64,000 nucleotides of DNA, taken from Polydactylus sextarius (taxonomy: Eukaryota; Chordata; Actinopteri; Polynemidae). Position numbers and translations under genes: made by a program. The notes under the pieces were generated by a model that was not told where the DNA came from, made no database searches, and saw only the letters and a list, made by a program, of their open reading frames with translations. The stretch is taken from NCBI GenBank assembly GCA_016801845.1, contig CM028910.1:11376629-11440628 (forward strand), in the 5' to 3' direction. Shown here one piece after another: positions 10,266-22,892 of this stretch (positions are counted from its first letter, which is position 1; each line of letters starts with the position of its first letter).

Positions 10266-13200
10266 ACGACTTGTTTTTCTTTCCTTTTTACAGTTTCTTG
10301 GTCAAGATTTAAAAAAAAAAAAAAATGTAAACAATCAAAAAGTAACATTATGTTTTACATCAAAAGGCATTCTTTTAAACTGTGGGCCTGTAATACCAGC
10401 TCTTTCCTGATGGGGTCCTCAGTCCTCTAAGGCCTGACAGAGTCTCGTATACAGTAAAGACAGTTTTGACAGGCTGGCTGTGTAGCTGTAGGGATCCACA
10501 GTATGTTCTCAGTCCCCTGTGTAAATGTTACCTCTGAGTGCTGAGCTGGCTGCTGGCTTTGCTTTTGTCTGCCAGAGTGCTGCACGGCTCCAAATAGGAT
10601 TTAGTCTGCAGACCAGGTTCGAGTCATCAGCAACAGCACACAGTTTTGATATTTGTGTCTGCGGCGTCTGAAACAGCGAGTGGTGTGATTAGAGCGAGGG
10701 GATGTGATCAGCTTTTATCGCCATCAAAAACTCAATTAAGCGAGCTACGCCACTGCTCCTTTATGAAGACATTAGAATTAACGCCTTATAATTAGTAGAC
10801 GCAGCTTAAATTGTTTTTTTTCTTTTCTTTTCTTTTTTTTTTTTGATCTAACTTAAAAGTAATTCTTGAGCGACGGCGTGTTTCGTCACGTGCAGTCACG
10901 CTTAATCTGCCCCTCGTCCCATTTCTTGATATAAAGGCAGCTGTAACCTCAGTGAGCTGTCTTGTTTTGGGTTAACGTGTCACAGTTTTCACGCTCGTTA
11001 AGACGTTAACACACGTTCCAGACGGCCTGAATCAAGTTCATCACCTCGCTCCTAATTTTAGGAGAGATGTGGGAGAGAGGGGAGGGAGGTGATTAAAAGT
11101 GGTACTCAGCAGTGAAAAGTAACTTAAATATATTTTAAATATTTGAACTTTCATCACAACTGATGATTGACTTTGTTAAATCTGTCACAATTGTAACAGA
11201 TTTTTAATGTAACAGTCACAGGAGACATTTGATCTCATATCAACTAACATTTTGTTGTATTTTTACTTATAAATGTATTTCCACATAGTAGTTTTATTGG
11301 TGCTTAATGAAGTAAATGACCTGAATAATTCCTCCACCTCTGGGTTGACTTTCATCTAAATATGTGACTGTTGCACTGTTGCTCTGCCCCCCCCCTGCTT
11401 TATAGTTTTTAAACAAAGCTGAAAAGCTTCGGGGCTCGTCTCGATTCATGTTATCTGTTGAGATGCAGCCATCTGACAACACTGTCAGACAGCACCGGCT
11501 TTATATAATAACCCCATTTGAGACCGCCCTCACTGTCTGCTGAAAGGTGGGGGACTATCTTGACAACTTGAGAACATTTAAAATGTGAAAATTCTTCTTT
11601 AGAAAAAAAAAAAAATGAAGACTGAAGAGTTAAAAAAAAAAAAAAAATCTTCACAGATGAGAGTGGCGGAGTGGCATTGGGATTGCATGAAACTGCTCGT
11701 CCACCATGTTTGAAACATCCTGTCTTGACTTTCCCCTGTAAACAAGGACAATTACCAAGCTAATGAGTTGAGAAAAAAACTGCTTGAGTGATTGATACTC
11801 TCAATGGGTAAATTAATTTGATATTAATAGAGTACTTGGCAAGATAAATAGATAGTGGTGTGTGAGTCCTCTCCTTGATTGATAATGGATAGATTGATGG
11901 CTGTCTTGATACAAGACGTTCCTTACACTTATATGAAGGAGCCTTGATGAGGAGAGACTTGCAATATATTGATATATTGATATTTAAAGTTTAAGGTTTT
12001 GAGGTTAGAGAGGAAACAAAGGCCTCAGGTACATATTACATAATAATAATAATAATAATAATGTTTTAATATAGAGGATGGATGGTGGTTTGTGCACTTT
12101 AGCAGTTCACACTCATCCTAAATGATCCATATGATGCACGCTATGTTTCAGAAGTCACTCAATTGCTCTGAGATTGTGTTTATCTCCATCATCAAATCAT
12201 CACCTTGCCCCAATTTCTAAAAAAAAAAAAAACAAAAAAAAATAAAACAACTTTTTTCTAACTAAAGCATTTTGTGTAATGATGCACTCACAGTGTGATT
12301 GTCGCACCGCGACATTGAAGACGTCCAGCGTATACATACATTGCACCCTGTTACATGGGCCACTGATGCAAGAACAAAGAGCGAGAAGTTACTCATTTTT
12401 CAGGCAGTTTGTTGGTGGGAGTGGGAGGGGTGGGATGGATGTATGTGTGTGAGTGTGTGTGTGTATGTGCAGGTTTTAGACGGCTCAGGTCGCAGCGATT
12501 ATACAGCTATCTCACACCGCAGGCTCTCTCATACCTGACCAACTCAATCTCTCTGTGTCTCCTCAATAATCAGAGTGACAGCGAGCAACGAGACACATCT
12601 CACCCACTGGCTCACTGCAGAATGGGTATTGACCTACATATCAAATCATACGCTCCTGGCTTGTGTGATAGAGATTTTGAGGGGTGGGGGTGTGTTGGGG
12701 TAACACTGTATGATTGGCAGCCCTACTTTAGTAAACATATTGCATCCCCTGGGTTTCTGCCTCTTCGTATGTATCCTCTGTTATGGGTAAAACACCGCAT
12801 CTAGGGATAAATCCTAGTAGCTGAGCGATCCTGCCATTTCAGCAGTGTTTCCTCTGCTACTGTAACAGTAGAGAACAGCTGAGAACACCTGGTTGTCTGA
12901 GTGTGTATTTTTATTAACGAGCCTGTGTCACCAAACTTTTAACAAATGGCCCCCGGCACCCTGACGCCCCGAAAAACCCAGCTCGGAAATTAAGCATCTG
13001 CATCATAAATCTTGGAAAGTTACAATAATTTGCAATTCACTCCCTCATCAAAGGCAATATTACCCTAATTTATTATCTCCCTGCACGAGGGGCACGCAAA
13101 GGCCGTGGAGATAAGAGTTTATCAGGAGGGGGATTGATTTTCATTAACTGATTGTAATAAAGATGAACTGCCTGCCGTGCACACTGACCAAGAGCCACAC

Positions 13201-13867
13201 TTTATTGTAATTGGGACAATTTATTTCATGAGCCAGTGGCTCTACTTTCCTTCCTTTTTTTTGTCTCTCCCATTCTTTTTTTTCCCTTCCTCATATCTGT
13301 CTCTGCTCTTCAAAATGTGACTGGTGTCTCTGCCGCGCTGCGTCTGTTGCTACAGCGAGTGTCGATGTATGAAGATGATGATTACAAGGTGTATGTACGG
13401 AGGCGAGTCAACTGTCAGCAGACGTTGCATCAGATTTAGCTCATGGCATCACAGCAGTGCAATAGTTATGTAAACTTGACTGATACTTGATGCCTTCCTC
13501 ATATCAGTTCATTGCTCTCTGCTTGTCAAAATCATGTTATTTGCTCCTTAAAGCTCCTTCTGGCACATCCCGATTGGGAATAACTGATGTTTATGGGGTT
13601 GTTTCTGTATTTTTCCTTACGTCCTGACACATATATTATAAGTTTTTATTAAAACCAAGACATTTCAAGTCCAGTCAGTAACCTTAAGTGGTGTGCAGGT
13701 CAGCTGTAAAACTGCCCAAGAGGGAAAAGAAAAAAGTTGAAGTCACCAAAAAGTGTAAAATCATGTAAATTCCAGAGAAAACAAGACTGTTTCACGGGTT
13801 TAGTTACAGCTTTCCTGCAGCAATGAAAGTAAAGAAAGCCTTGAAATTTAATGCAAACTAATTCCTA
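10266..13867. other. Intergenic region between the two genes, with two CNE-like blocks
   Basis: No gene was recognised. It holds simple repeats such as (TAA)n at about 12041-12062, poly-T at 10817-10845, short poly-A runs, and a GT-rich patch at about 12438-12470. Two blocks, about 10690-10810 and 12900-13220, have balanced composition and dense homeodomain-type TAATTA/ATTA motifs without low-complexity runs. They resemble conserved non-coding elements and are treated in the findings. Confidence 0.5.
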
Positions 13868-14482
13868 GAGGTGCCACAAGTTCTGTTGATGACTTACAAA
13901 CCTCCCGTCTGTTCAAAGGCAGCAGTTGGAACAAACTGTGTTACCAGACCCTCCGATGCATTATTAGGACAGCAGTGTACTGTGGGGAGCGGTGGTGTAT
14001 ATTGCAAGAATGGTGAGAACAAGGCAACTAACAAAGGAAGACAGACTGTTTGGTCAGGGGTTCATCCTACAGGAAGATAATGACCCAAAACATTAGAAGA
14101 AAAGAAGTAGAGACGCTGCCTTCAAGTGATGGAAGACCAGCGACCTCCAGGCTTAAACCCCACGGAGCTGGTCTGAGATGAACTGGACAGAAGGTGAAAG
14201 AAAAGCAAACTACAAGTGCAACATATTAGTTGGAACTCAAGCTACAGCGTCAGGTCAAAGTTATAAAAAAATATGCGATTTCCATTATAGAAAAAATGTC
14301 GTGTTGCCCAATGGACGTCATACATCAGACATATTTGACGCAGATTCAGTTAATAATTCAAATCTGATGAAAGGAAACGTTGGTGCTCTGAGAGCCATAT
14401 TAGTTTTCAGACTTTGAACGACATAAATGTAAATAACAGCTGTATCACTGGAGGTGTTCTATAACTTTTGAGTGGTACTATA
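13868..14482 (+). mobile_element. Degenerate Tc1/mariner DNA transposon remnant
   Basis: The plus strand carries recognisable pieces of a Tc1-type transposase. CAGGAAGATAATGACCCAAA (about 14071-14090) encodes the catalytic-core signature QEDNDPK. About 80 nt later, GGCTTAAACCCCACGGAGCT encodes the GLNPTE equivalent of the conserved LNPIE motif. The tryptophan normally found just after it is a TGA stop. The right end, ACTTTTGAGTGGTACTATA (to about 14482), resembles the Tc1 terminal repeat ending next to the TA target. The frame is broken by stops and shifts, and no left terminal repeat was found, so the copy is 5'-truncated and dead. Confidence 0.8.
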
Positions 14483-14814
14483 TCTCCGTTGTGTCCCCGC
14501 AGCAGTGCAGCGTCAGGTGACTCTAACTTGTAAATCCTCCTGTCGCCACCGTAACGAGTTTGTTTGCATGTGACAATGAAGCCGAGGCCTCCAGTATTTT
14601 TTTTTTTTTTTTTAAAGAACACTTCGGAGCAACACATAAACTACCTCAGTTACCGCAAAAATATACGACATGATGTGCAGCAGTGACCCAGTTCCCCTTT
14701 AAAAAGGGCCTCGACACCGATCATCGCAGTTTCATCACTCAGCATGGATGAAGTGTCAGTAACAGATTCCAAATGTGGCGAGCTGTTCGAGGTCTCAAGG
14801 TCCTGGACTGGGGG

Positions 14815-14816
<2 letters not shown>

Positions 14817-14859
<43 letters not shown>
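14817..14859 (+). repeat. (GT)n microsatellite
   Basis: A nearly uninterrupted GT run of about 43 bp. It lies just beyond the furthest candidate poly(A) site of the celf5-like gene. Confidence 0.95.
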
Positions 14860-14861
<2 letters not shown>

Positions 14862-14960
14862 GCTGCTCTCTGTGCAATGACTCCCCCTCTCTTTGCGTCG
14901 TCGTCACAGCACTTTCATCGAATGTTAAGCGTGAGAAAACGAAAACATCCAGTTTGAATT

Positions 14961-14966
14961 TTTATT
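14961..14966 (-). terminator. Possible distal poly(A) signal of the celf5-like gene
   Basis: TTTATT on + reads AATAAA on -, with a T/G-rich stretch after it on the transcript (GATGTTTTCGTTTTC). Use of this site would imply a 3'UTR of over 5 kb. That length is possible for a neuronal RNA-binding protein gene but is not shown by the sequence. Confidence 0.25.
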
Positions 14967-15103
14967 GTAAAATTGGAAAAAAGGAGAGAAAGAGAGAAAA
15001 GCCCCAATAAGCATTTCTTTTTGATACATATCTTTATCTTACCATAACCATAAAAGAAAAGAAAGAAAGAAAAAAGAGAGAGAAATAAAAGTGCCAAAGA
15101 GCA

Positions 15104-15176
15104 AATAAATAAATAAAAATAAATAAATAATAAATTAAAAAATAAGTAAATAAATAGATAAATAAATAAATAAACA
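15104..15176. repeat. (AAAT/AATA)n microsatellite
   Basis: Imperfect AAAT-type tetranucleotide repeat, about 70 bp. Confidence 0.85.
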
Positions 15177-15470
15177 GACATCAAGTTACATACTTGACCC
15201 CGATAATTAAATATAAAATTATTAAATCATTAATCATTAATACGAAGTAATCTAAGCAGCAAGTATTAAGAAATTTCAACAGGGGGGGAAAAAAGTTTGG
15301 TTTCTCAGGCTAATACAGAACACATAATATTTTTTTTTATTTATTTTTTTTTTAAAGTTTTTTTCTTATAAAAAAGATACTGCTTTCCCTGTCAGTTAAT
15401 CCATGCTGTACTGACGCGGCCACAAAAACAGGTGGCGCTCTCCTTTTTAAAAAGAAAAACTGAAAAACAA

Positions 15471-15515
15471 AGAGAGAAAGAAAGAAAGAAAGAAAGAAAG
15501 AGAGAAAGGAAAGAA
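15471..15515. repeat. (AAAG)n microsatellite
   Basis: GAAA-type tetranucleotide repeat on the plus strand with interspersed GA units. Confidence 0.85.
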
Positions 15516-18500
15516 AACAATACAACCTGTAAACAGCATTTTTCTCCTCCAGGTTTAAAGAATAGTACTGAGATTCCTCTTTTTGCGCCCTGTATGTCAG
15601 TAAAGTCTACTTCACAGACTCCGTACTGCTGTTTATATGTTTTTGTATGCTTTGTGCTGAGAAACCAGAAAGTTAAGATCTTTATAAAGCGAAAACCCTC
15701 CCCACCCTCCCCCAAACCCCTCCCTCCATCTCAAACCCTAACCTATGTTTTACCCAAAGAAAGGTCCTGTGCTGATTTTCCATAATATACAGATTTCATA
15801 TTTATAATAAGCTACTATCCTTAGCATTCAAACCATAGTTAAAGAATCATATTGTTAATACGAGTAGTACCATAATTATAATCTTTAACCCTCCCTGACC
15901 CCCATTGAGCATGCTCAGAGATTGAAAGGGCACCATGGTAGGATGAGAAATATTTTTTTTTTAAATGATAAAAATGGATGCAAGAGTGAAAACAATGTAA
16001 TAGAAAAACTTGAGCTCAACCACATGCAGCTTATTTATAACACTAATGGAGTCATTGCTGCCATTTCCTTCCCTTATCCTTTCTTTTTCTTTTCTTTTTT
16101 TTTTTTTTTTTTTTTTACATGATTTTCAGTCAGTTCACTTCTTGGATTTCAGTCATTTCATGACTTTCCATTTCCAGCTATGTGTATATAGGCTTATGGC
16201 GCTACATACGCAACCGCAAACTCAATCAGGTGGGGTTTTAATTGCGCTCAATCAAATTTCTCTTTCTTTTCTTGGGCCGAATGAAATTAACTCAACATCT
16301 TTTCAATCTCATTAAATTCCAGCTACAGCTGGCATCTTTAATTTGCATTACCCAAGCTGTTGTGAAGGCCAAATTTAATTTGATGTTAATAATTTAAAAA
16401 ACTCTCCAGTAGAAATCCCATAAGAAAAGATTTTTGAGTGGGTTTATAAGGCCCTGTATGGCCCGAGGAAAGGAGGGTTATATATCACAGCTTCCTAAAG
16501 CTGCTGGGCCCTGACAGGAGAGAGGAAACTAACAGTAACTCACCAGGGGAAAAAACTGTCTTCTGGCAAATATATATGAAATCTACCCTTTTCACTTGAG
16601 AAGCCTATTGTATCTATTGTATATCATTTACAGCCTTGACCTGACCCTTCTCATCCTCCTACTCTTATACTATATCACAAAATCAAATATTCCGTTTAAC
16701 TGATGAGCATTTCCTGAAAAAAGCAACATATTTATAATAAGTTATCTAAATCTAAAAATTTCACGGAGTCTGGCACATGTTTAAAGTCTGATGAGGAGAT
16801 AAAGTGGATATGCTTGCATAATTTGGCAATTCATGATGAGAAAAGGCATTTTCAAAGATTTTCTTCTTCTTACAACATCATTAAGTATTGCCAGCAACAG
16901 AACAATATACAGTGAATGAGGGTAACATCTGTAAAAGGTCCACTAAAGGTCTCTAAATAACACTGGTCTAGTGAACCAGTAATCACACAAATAAATAAAA
17001 AAAAAGAGAGAGAGAGGCTGAGCCACAGTGAAAATAAAAGAAGGGATCCAGTCATCAGGACCTGGGAAGTCATTGTAATGATAACATCTGCTGTACCAGA
17101 CTACAGAGGCATAGTGGTCATGTTTTCTGAAGACTCTCCTCATGTGGATGGGGACAGCATTGTGATTTGATGACTGAAGCACTGATGTGTTTAAAAGTTT
17201 AGAGTGATGATCAGAGCACTGAGGTCTCACAGAGTCCTGAGGGGAAAGCTGCTTCAGAGAGCAAACTGACGTGTATGGCATGTTGTGGAAAACAAAAATC
17301 AAATTAAAGATGACTGAGTGAATAAATCTGAGAATATGGATTTTAAAAAGAAAACAAATCAAGAAAAAGAAAACAAAACACAAACAAAAAAAAACCAAAA
17401 AAACCAAACAGATTTCATCTCGGATGTCCTGCGTATCTTTTCATAAAAAGCATCACTGCAGACGACGCAAGTTTTAGTTAATTAATCATATCTGATGCGG
17501 CGTGATGTGTCGTGACCACACTGTATAGGAGCTATGTGTGACCGGCGCTAATGGTAAGCTGTCGTCTTGTTGAAGCTGCAGCAGCTGTAGCAGCTACACT
17601 TACAGGCCTGCTGCTGTCTAATTGATGGATCATTTTGCTCTTAATTTGACCTCCTAAGGCTGGTAATGCCAGGCTGTTCCTCACCGTGTACAAGCTCTTG
17701 CTGTGCTATTATACCCTTTGGAAAAAAAATACAGCTGCTCTTCACTGAAGAACTTGTACAACCTACTCTAAACACTATATACAGATTCTGGTGCCACCCC
17801 TGTAAACCTCTGAACCTTTTTTTTTTTCTTTTTTGTTTCTTTGCGATAATGATGTAGATTTAAGTGCCTTCAGCGTGTCCCTCAGGACGTGAAGCTTCTG
17901 TCAGGTTTGGGTTCCTCCCTCTGAGACTATGGATGATAATAAGTGAGAGAGAGAAGAGACTCCCCCATCCAACCACTGAGAGAAAAATGAACTCTGTCAC
18001 TCAGTCAATTCATTCAAAATGCCAATGTGTAATTGATTGTGCATCTCTTGCCCTGCGGTGCTGCTCCCCATCTGATCAATATTATCATTATCCTAATTAT
18101 GCTGTGAGTTAGCTCTCGGGCCCCTGTGAACTGATGGTCCCTATTAAAAGAGAGATATTCTGGCACTTGGAGGTGAGGAGAGAGGGAGATAAAGAGAGAG
18201 TAAGGGGGAGGTGGAGAAAGAGGGGAGTCTGCTCTCGCCTGCTGAGAGCAGCTGGAGGAGCTTGGCAGCGGGAGAGGGCACGACCTGGCAGGGACCGCTG
18301 TGACACGGCGATGGAAATTTTTACAACTGCTGTCAGGCTCATTTGTATATTTTATTAAGCAGTTACAGATGCTGTGCTGTTTTACTGCTGCGTATCCAGC
18401 TCAGCCGGGTGGCACTTTTACCACAGTGCTTTATGGTCAGATTATCTGTAATATCAAGGTTTTAATGATGACACGGAATGACTCTTGTTTCAATTATGGA

Positions 18501-20133
18501 ATTCCAACGTGCTGACAAGAACAGAGAGGACAGCCTCACATGGATAAATACGCTGCGGATCTGTGATGTTTTTTTTTTTTTTGTTTTGTTTTGTTTTTTT
18601 TGCTCTGAGAGGCTGTTATTGTGTCACTTTTGGCACTACGAGTCTGTTTTCTTCCTCTTCCTCCGACACAACAGCACCGACAGCTCACACCTCCGAGATG
18701 AAATACTGCGATGCAGATGGAGTGATGAGGGGCAAAAGAACAAATCTGAACATGCCCGAAACAATGTCTAACCCACATATTCTACGCCACTAAAATAGTA
18801 TAGCTTTATTTTTTTTTTATACATTTTTTTTTCCTGTTTTGCTTTAATATTCTCAAACCCAGTAGCTATAAATGTAAAAGGAAAAGAAACCAAAACCCCT
18901 TTCCTCTTTTTTTTTTTCAACCTGAAGCTAGTATTTCTTCTTAAGTTTAACTTGTAATATTATTAGTAGTAGTTTGTAGTATTAGTATCATTAATACTAT
19001 ATATTACTGTTCAGAACAATAAAAATGTTTGGTCCTTTGGTCCCTTAGGGGTGAAAGATTTGCAGTTCTACTGTTGCTAATGGAAACCTCAGTGACCTCC
19101 AAGAGTCATAGTTCTGCGCTTGCTGAGAGACGGTGAGAGAATAAGAGAAAGAGGGACAGAGAAAGAAAGTCTGTCAGTGGACAAATAGAATCGCTTCTTT
19201 TTTTCTCCACTGTTTTTCTTCAAGATCTTCAAGTTTTAACCCTCATTTGTCCAGTACAGTAAAAGCCACAAGCGCCTCTTTCCTTATATATATGTGTATA
19301 TAATATGTATATAGAAATCTATTTGTTGTTGCTGCTTTTTTGTTTGTTAATTTGTTGCTTAATTAACAATTCAAGTCTCAACAAGAAAAAGTTCTGTTGT
19401 TCAGTCTCGTCACATCTTTTTTCAGTGTTTTTTTCTTTTAGTCTTTCTTGCACTGTGCCATCTGTTACTGTTAAGTCCCCCGGTGAAGCGCCTCCTCCTC
19501 TTTTCGCATCTCCTTTTTTTTCTGCCATAACCTATATCTTCATAAGTAAATGCTGATATGTCTTCAAAAATTCCGTATGTGTTGATTTTTTTTTTTTTTA
19601 AAACATATTTTGCTTTCAAAGAAAAAAACGCTTTAACTCCTCCGAGATATCTTCATGTGTCCTCTAAAACCTGGAAAATAGAAGAAAAGGGGAAAGAGAG
19701 AAAAAAAAAGGCAATTTCAGATCTCACTGCTCATTAAACTGTCATTCCAAAGATCCATTTCTTTAAACTTTGGATGGTTCAATATGGCTCTATTATATCA
19801 GTGTAATGGTGTGGATAGAGCTAACCCAGGCATACCAATCAATCTTTGTCAATCATGATGATGACAGATTTTCCCATAATTAATACGCCTGCTGTGCTGC
19901 ATATGAAATTAGCTCTTATAGTTTCTACATGTCTGCTGATACTAAAACTATAAGCTCTAGAGTTCAGGCCACTGAAAGTTTAAAAATTCAATGGACATTC
20001 TTTAAAGCAGAGTGAAATCTCCAGCTTAAACAGAGACAACGCTGAGGATCTAAATCTTGAGCTCCAGTGACGGTACTTTGACACTTTGTGAGCTCACCTG
20101 TGCTGCTGCAATGAATACTGAAGGTAGGCTGTG
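15516..20133 (-). other. celf5: Probable 3'UTR and downstream flank of the celf5-like gene
   Basis: No protein-coding exon was recognised here. The part next to the stop codon (down to about 18805) is AT-rich with TGTATA-type runs and looks like 3'UTR. Blocks at about 16210-16420 and 17990-18110 have CNE-like composition (repeated AATTAA, TTTAATTTG, CCTAATTATG). The extent of the transcribed UTR cannot be decided from sequence. Confidence 0.35.
18805..18810 (-). terminator. Candidate proximal poly(A) signal of the celf5-like gene
   Basis: On the minus strand this reads AATAAA, followed within about 15-40 nt by TAGTGGCGTAG and ATGTGGGTTAG, a G/T-rich downstream element. It would give a 3'UTR of about 1.3 kb. 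Confidence 0.4.
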
Positions 20134-20261
20134 TCAGTAAGGGCGGCTGGCATCCTTCGGTCTCTTTAGCTGGACTTTCAACCTCTTCATCCCGATCTGA
20201 AAGCCATTCATGGCTTGAATAGCTGCCTGTGCACTAGCAGGGTTGTCGAAGCTCACGAAAC
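20134..20261 (-). CDS. celf5: celf5-like last coding exon (second half of RRM3, stop)
   Basis: After a CTTCACAG acceptor this exon completes a Gly codon and reads FVSFDNPASAQAAIQAMNG, then QIGMKRLKVQLKRPKDASRPY and TGA (20134-20136). This is the C-terminal half of RRM3, including the end of its RNP1 motif (KCFG|FVSF spans the junction). The last residues (DASRPY) are where CELF paralogues differ: as I recall, human CELF3/4/6 end DANRPY and CELF5 ends DPGHPY, so this copy is intermediate. Confidence 0.95.
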
Positions 20262-22748
20262 CTGTGAAGAAAACAAGAAATTCAAAATTCATTACTTGTA
20301 ATGAAGCTTAGATCAAGTAAAAAAATCTTTAAGGTGACATTTAAAGTCAACATTTATGGATAATATCCATTAAAATGACTGTCATCAGAAACAATAATAT
20401 GTATATATGTATATATACATATAAAAAAAACAAAACAAGTGAGACACTGAGTTTAAACAAACTGCTTCATCCTCAGGCCTGTCAACCCCCTGAAGGAGTC
20501 TAGATGGCGTTGTTGAGGCAGGTACAAGCAAATGTTCACTACCTGTGGCAGTATGCTATGAAGTTGCTGAGGGGAAAAAAAGAAGCTTTCAATTCAGTTT
20601 GTTTAAAGAATTTAGTTTTGTCCACAGTGTAAACCAGTGTGCTGGAATTAGATTCTGACCAGATGCTTCTTGGTGCACAACTTCTCATCGAGTTAAAGTT
20701 AAAATAACAACTATAAGTACAACAAGTGTGTAAGTGTGTGTGTGTGTGGTGCGAGACGAAGTTATTGTCTAAAGGCATCACTGTCCACATGCTGTCTACC
20801 GGCTGACAGATTTTGTTGGGAAGAAATGCAATATAAAAGTGTACTGTGATTCCCTCAGAGAGTCGTGACAGAGAGTGGAACATATCCGCATGTTTAAATA
20901 TAAGACGGATGTAATTGATCACTTATCTTACTTAAATGTATTCATTTTGTAATAAAGAAACACAAGCAAATAATTTATCAGTATTTGGCATTAGAGAGCA
21001 TCTTTTACTGCTTTTCTTGTGAAATTCTACCGAGTCTTCCTGTCAGTCAGCACACTGACCAGGTCATTCCACATTTTAATAACGTCCTTGTCTTTTTGAG
21101 TCTTTTTTGACATCCCTAGAAAGCCCAAAATACATTAATAAATGAGGACAAGTCAATGCATAAAGTAGTTCGAGCAAAAAGGGAGCAAACATAGTTCATC
21201 ATGAGGAGACAGGTCTGCTGCAGACACAAAAAACCCCTCAGAGCATTTCCCCCAAAATACACCCCTCCCCAAACCTATGCTGAACATCCTGTTTCCATCA
21301 TGTGTAAAAATAAAGCCTTGAGAATCCAGTGACCAGAAACTGCAGTGGAGTGTGTCTCCGCTTGATGCGCTCCCCCGTGTCTGTGGTGTCATTAGGAACA
21401 GTCGATGACCCATGAAAAACAGCAGGAGCCTCTCCACGTCCACAGCCACCTGGGGGAGATGTCTGCCTGGCCCGCTCGGCTCTCGGTCGGCCCATTAGGG
21501 CGAAGGCTAGGCGGCTAAGAGGAGGGCTGAATTCAAGTCTGAAGAAAATATACAGGCAGGCAAAGGAGGTGACCTCCTAACCTGCCGACAGGTTAACACA
21601 TTCGAGCTGGGGAGCGGAGATGAGATAGAGAAGCGATTTAGGCTTAGAGCTCTAAGCCCTCAGCTCAGTCCTGTCACACTTTACAAGTGTGCTTTCTCTC
21701 TTTTTCCATGTTTCCCAGTCTTTTGCACACCATCAATCTAAGTTTATCCCCTCTTTCTCTTTTCTAGATTAATTACACCAGTGTGCTCCCTCCTTCCCCA
21801 GGCCTAACATTATGTTGTAAATGTATAGTGTATAAGTCAATACTGCAAATAGCTCTTCTTTCATGAATTTATATGTTATTAAGTCCCCCCAGGGAGACAG
21901 GACCAGCGATCAATTTTGCCCAGGGTTCTTTGGTTCCCTGAAGTGAAAACAAATGCTGATCCATAATTGTCCTTTGCCTTCCATTCCCCCCCCACCTACC
22001 TACCCCCCACCCACGATGTCTCTGTCTGCCACCTCAAAGTTTTTATAAGCCCTGGGGCTGGCTGCTGTGTGTAGGCTGACAGAGCTAAATGGGACAGGAG
22101 GTGTGGAGGTGTGTGAATCAGCCTCAGCACTGAGGGTATTGACAGATATTGGGGTTACAGAACGGTAACATGGACATGCTGATACAGCACCTCCCGGTTT
22201 CCAGGTCACGCAGCTGCCAAATAGAAACAAGGACACGGACTCTGATCGACTGCATCATAGCTGGTTTGGCTGCGATGTACTCAGCACATTTTTTCCATGC
22301 GAGGGGTTGGGGGGTTACACCAAAACACAATAGTCAACAAGATGCAAATTCAGGAGGTCAGTCAGTCAGGGCCAAGATCACTCAATCTGTGTGCTGTCAA
22401 ATGTCATCACAATCTACAACATTTCAGGAAAAAAAAACCCTGACCTGTGAGCTTTTACACAAGAGATCAGATTGTAAAAACTGTTGTTTTGTGCAAGAGC
22501 ACGTTGCTGTTCGCTTGAGTGCTGAAAACATCCGCTATACATCTACTTTGAATGTATTTATTAAAATAGGGAGTAAAGTATTTCCCCTTGTATAGATCTG
22601 AATTTCTTTAGATATTATATATTGCTGTAGACACGGAAGGCAAAAAAAAAAAAAAAAAAAAAAAATCACAAGTGAGTATAATCACACAGTCAGTAAAATT
22701 GTACAGAGAAGGTAAAACTAAGTGCGTGACTGAGACGGACTAACACAC
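20262..22748 (-). other. celf5-like intron (RRM3 exon pair)
   Basis: 2.5 kb, AT-rich. It contains a 20-bp AT palindrome (20404-20423), a short GT run (about 20732-20748) and an A23 run (about 22643-22665). No further exon was recognised. Confidence 0.7.
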
Positions 22749-22892
22749 CGAAGCACTTGCTCTGGTTGGTTGCCCGGTCCATGAAAACCTTAGAAGAGAT
22801 GACGGTGCCGAAAGGCAGGAACATCTGCATGAGTTCATTGTCTCCAAACTCTTGTGGCAGGTGGTAGATGAACAGGTTACAACCCTCTGGAC
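22749..22892 (-). CDS. celf5: celf5-like exon (first half of RRM3)
   Basis: This 144-nt exon enters in phase 1 and reads PEGCNLFIYHLPQEFGDNEL, then MQMFLPFGTVISSKVFMDR and ATNQSKCF, with the last base completing a Gly across the junction. RNP2 (LFIYHL) and the start of RNP1 are clear. The donor is G|GTGTGT. Upstream on the transcript is a long pyrimidine tract (complement of about 22900-22980). RRM3 in CELF proteins, together with the linker, contributes to high-affinity UG-rich binding. Confidence 0.95.

Noticed and set aside
20404..20423. 20-bp AT palindrome as a regulatory site
   Set aside because: Composed only of TATA/CATATG-type alternation; likely a simple-sequence product of an AT-rich intron.
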